Assembly (NCBI RefSeq): GCF_900182565.1
Contig: NZ_FXTI01000003.1
Location: forward strand, 1-64,000
Source of the DNA: Melghirimyces algeriensis
GTDB lineage: Bacteria > Bacillota > Bacilli > Thermoactinomycetales > DSM-45169
Direction of reading: 5' to 3'
Length of the DNA: 64,000 nt
A model generated the notes under the pieces. The model was not told the origin of the DNA. It saw only the letters and a list, made by a program, of their open reading frames with translations, and made no database searches. Positions within the stretch are counted from its first letter, which is position 1, and every line of letters begins with the position of its first letter. The position numbers and the translations under genes are program-made. Below, piece by piece: positions 63,016 through 64,000 of this stretch.

Positions 63016-63154
63016 TCACAAAAAAATGCTACCTGTCCTTTTTTTATCCTTCTCGGTTGCTAGTTTTGATCAGGTGTCAAAATACTGAAGAAGTTTTGCA
63101 GTTTTGTGAAGGGAATCGGAACGATAAAGAGATGAAAAGGCTGTAGAATCATAG

Positions 63155-63170
63155 ATGAAAACGATTACAA
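63155..63170 (+). promoter_or_regulatory. CcpA cre site upstream of xylF
   Basis: ATGAAAACGATTACAA fits the cre consensus WTGNAARCGNWWWCAW at every position and lies 24 bp before the xylF start, where CcpA binding would repress the transporter when better sugars are present. Confidence 0.75.
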
Positions 63171-63193
63171 AAACGTCCTGGGGAGGGACAGAA

Positions 63194-64000
63194 ATGAAGA
63201 GGAAAAAGCGAACAGCACTTTTGACAGGACTCCTATTCCTTTTTAGTGTACTGCTTACCGCTTGTGGCGGAGGTAGTGGTGGAGCCGGTTCAGCGGATGA
63301 TGAAATTGTAATCGGTTTCTCGATGGACACATTGGAAGAAGAGCGATGGAGAAAAGACCGAGACCTGTTTGTTAAAAAAGCGGAAGAGCTTGGAGCGAAA
63401 GTGAATGTACAGGCAGCCAACAGCGATGATGCCGTACAGCTTTCCCAGGTTGAACAGCTGATTACCCAGGGTGTGGATGTTTTGGTGGTCGTACCTCACA
63501 ATGCTGAAGCGGCTGCGGCCATTGTAGAAAAGGCCCATGATGCGGATATTCCAGTGATTTCCTATGACCGGCTGATTCGGAATGCGGATGTGGATCTCTA
63601 TGTCTCTTTTGATAACGAACGAGTGGGGGAAATGCAAGCAAAAGCGATCGTAGAAAAAGTCCCCAAAGGAAAATATGCACTGATTGAAGGGGCAGAAACA
63701 GACAATAACGCACACCTGTTTAAAAAAGGACAGATGAATGTACTGAAACCCCTGGTGGACAAAGGGGACATTGAGATTGTATACGATCAGTGGACGAAAG
63801 AATGGAAGCCTTCAGAAGCTCTGAAAAACATGGAAAATGCATTGACTGCCAATCAGGATGATATCGATGCCGTCTTGGCGGCCAATGATGGTACTGCCGG
63901 AGCGGTTGTCCGCGCATTGGCCGCTCAGGGATTGGATGGAAAAGTGCCTGTATCCGGACAGGATGCGGAGTTGGCTGGAACACAGAGGGTGGTGGAAGGC
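63194..64000 (+). CDS. xylF: D-xylose ABC transporter substrate-binding lipoprotein (window-truncated)
   Basis: The first 269 residues are in the window. Lipoprotein signal LLTGLLFLFSVLLTACGGG with the lipobox cysteine, then the XylF-like binding domain (VIGFSMDTLEEERWRKDRDLF, VVVPHNAEAAAAIVEKAHDA, ISYDRLIRNADVDLYVSFDN, VLAANDGTAGAVVRALAAQGL, VSGQDAEL). The pattern SYDRLI...SFDN is characteristic of xylose-binding XylF/ChvE proteins. ATG 63194 has GGAGGG upstream. A cre site and 180 bp of leader separate it from the two-component genes. xylG and xylH should lie beyond the right edge. Confidence 0.92.
   Translation, partial: MKRKKRTALLTGLLFLFSVLLTACGGGSGGAGSADDEIVIGFSMDTLEEERWRKDRDLFVKKAEELGAKVNVQAANSDDAVQLSQVEQLITQGVDVLVVVPHNAEAAAAIVEKAHDADIPVISYDRLIRNADVDLYVSFDNERVGEMQAKAIVEKVPKGKYALIEGAETDNNAHLFKKGQMNVLKPLVDKGDIEIVYDQWTKEWKPSEALKNMENALTANQDDIDAVLAANDGTAGAVVRALAAQGLDGKVPVSGQDAELAGTQRVVEG

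Noticed and set aside
1..64000. tRNA and rRNA genes
   Set aside because: I saw no rRNA-like sequence and no convincing tRNA clover-leaf; a dedicated scan would be needed to exclude an isolated tRNA.

Overview
The window looks like chromosomal DNA of a Gram-positive spore-forming bacterium of the Bacillales, most like the Thermoactinomycetaceae (an inference from gene content, not a database match). Supporting signs are a tandem-GTPase DynA-type dynamin, a CzrA/CadA metal module, a NagR-controlled nag operon, a proline T-box before proBA, divergent gltC/gltBD, a YolD protein, a WapA/Rhs polymorphic toxin and a xylose sensor set of XylFII-LytS-YesN type. GC content is moderate in the housekeeping parts and clearly lower in the toxin tips and in the 28-34 kb cluster.

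Layout. 1-395: the 3' part of an IS200/IS605-type tnpB with its right end, which abuts the 3' end of a cadA-like zinc/cadmium ATPase gene. 0.4-2.9 kb: cadA and its ArsR-type regulator. 3.0-4.0 kb: a P1 peptidase. 4.2-9.3 kb: GlcNAc use (nagP divergent from nagA-nagB-nagR-SIS gene) with two NagR sites between, followed by an orphan Imm6-like immunity gene. 10-15 kb: uppP, proBA with T-box, endonuclease V and ung. 15.2-25.7 kb: gltC and gltBD flanked by two paralogous acyl-CoA-synthetase-like genes. 25.8-34.4 kb: YolD, then a leftward run of tightly packed genes (B3/B4 protein, EamA exporter, aminotransferase, group II decarboxylase, SDR, small barrel-like protein with an in-frame amber codon, two unknown helical proteins, FAD oxidoreductase). 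I cannot match this run to a described pathway. 34.4-35.6 kb: a graveyard with a broken acetyltransferase and IS605 ends. 35.9-39.6 kb: dynA. 40.3-54.1 kb: a very large WapA/Rhs toxin gene, with one reading-frame break, followed by a row of spare Rhs tips, toxin ends and immunity genes in various states of decay. 54.2-58.3 kb: PhnB-like, MDR, SDR and WYL-regulator genes. 58.5-58.9 kb: tnpB relic and strong palindromes. 59.0-64.0 kb: xylose-sensing trio and the start of xylF with a CcpA site.

How the parts work together. CzrA-like protein should release cadA when Zn/Co/Cd rises. NagR should control uptake (nagP) and breakdown (nagA, nagB) of GlcNAc. The T-box should raise proBA when uncharged tRNA-Pro builds up. 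GltC should switch glutamate synthase. The xylose trio senses extracellular sugar and probably switches on the following xylF transporter. WapA with its immunity genes is a contact-competition locus whose spare tips can be swapped in by recombination through repeated Rhs DNA.

Most notable items: (1) the unrecognised 26.3-34.4 kb cluster, with a candidate ATT/ATC start and an in-frame TAG; (2) two copies of a palindromic ~150-180 nt element, each directly 3' of a gene and before a terminator; (3) the Rhs cassette array with a frame break in an A5 tract inside a golvesin-like domain; (4) the stacked and partly mutually exclusive palindromes at 58.76-58.86 kb.
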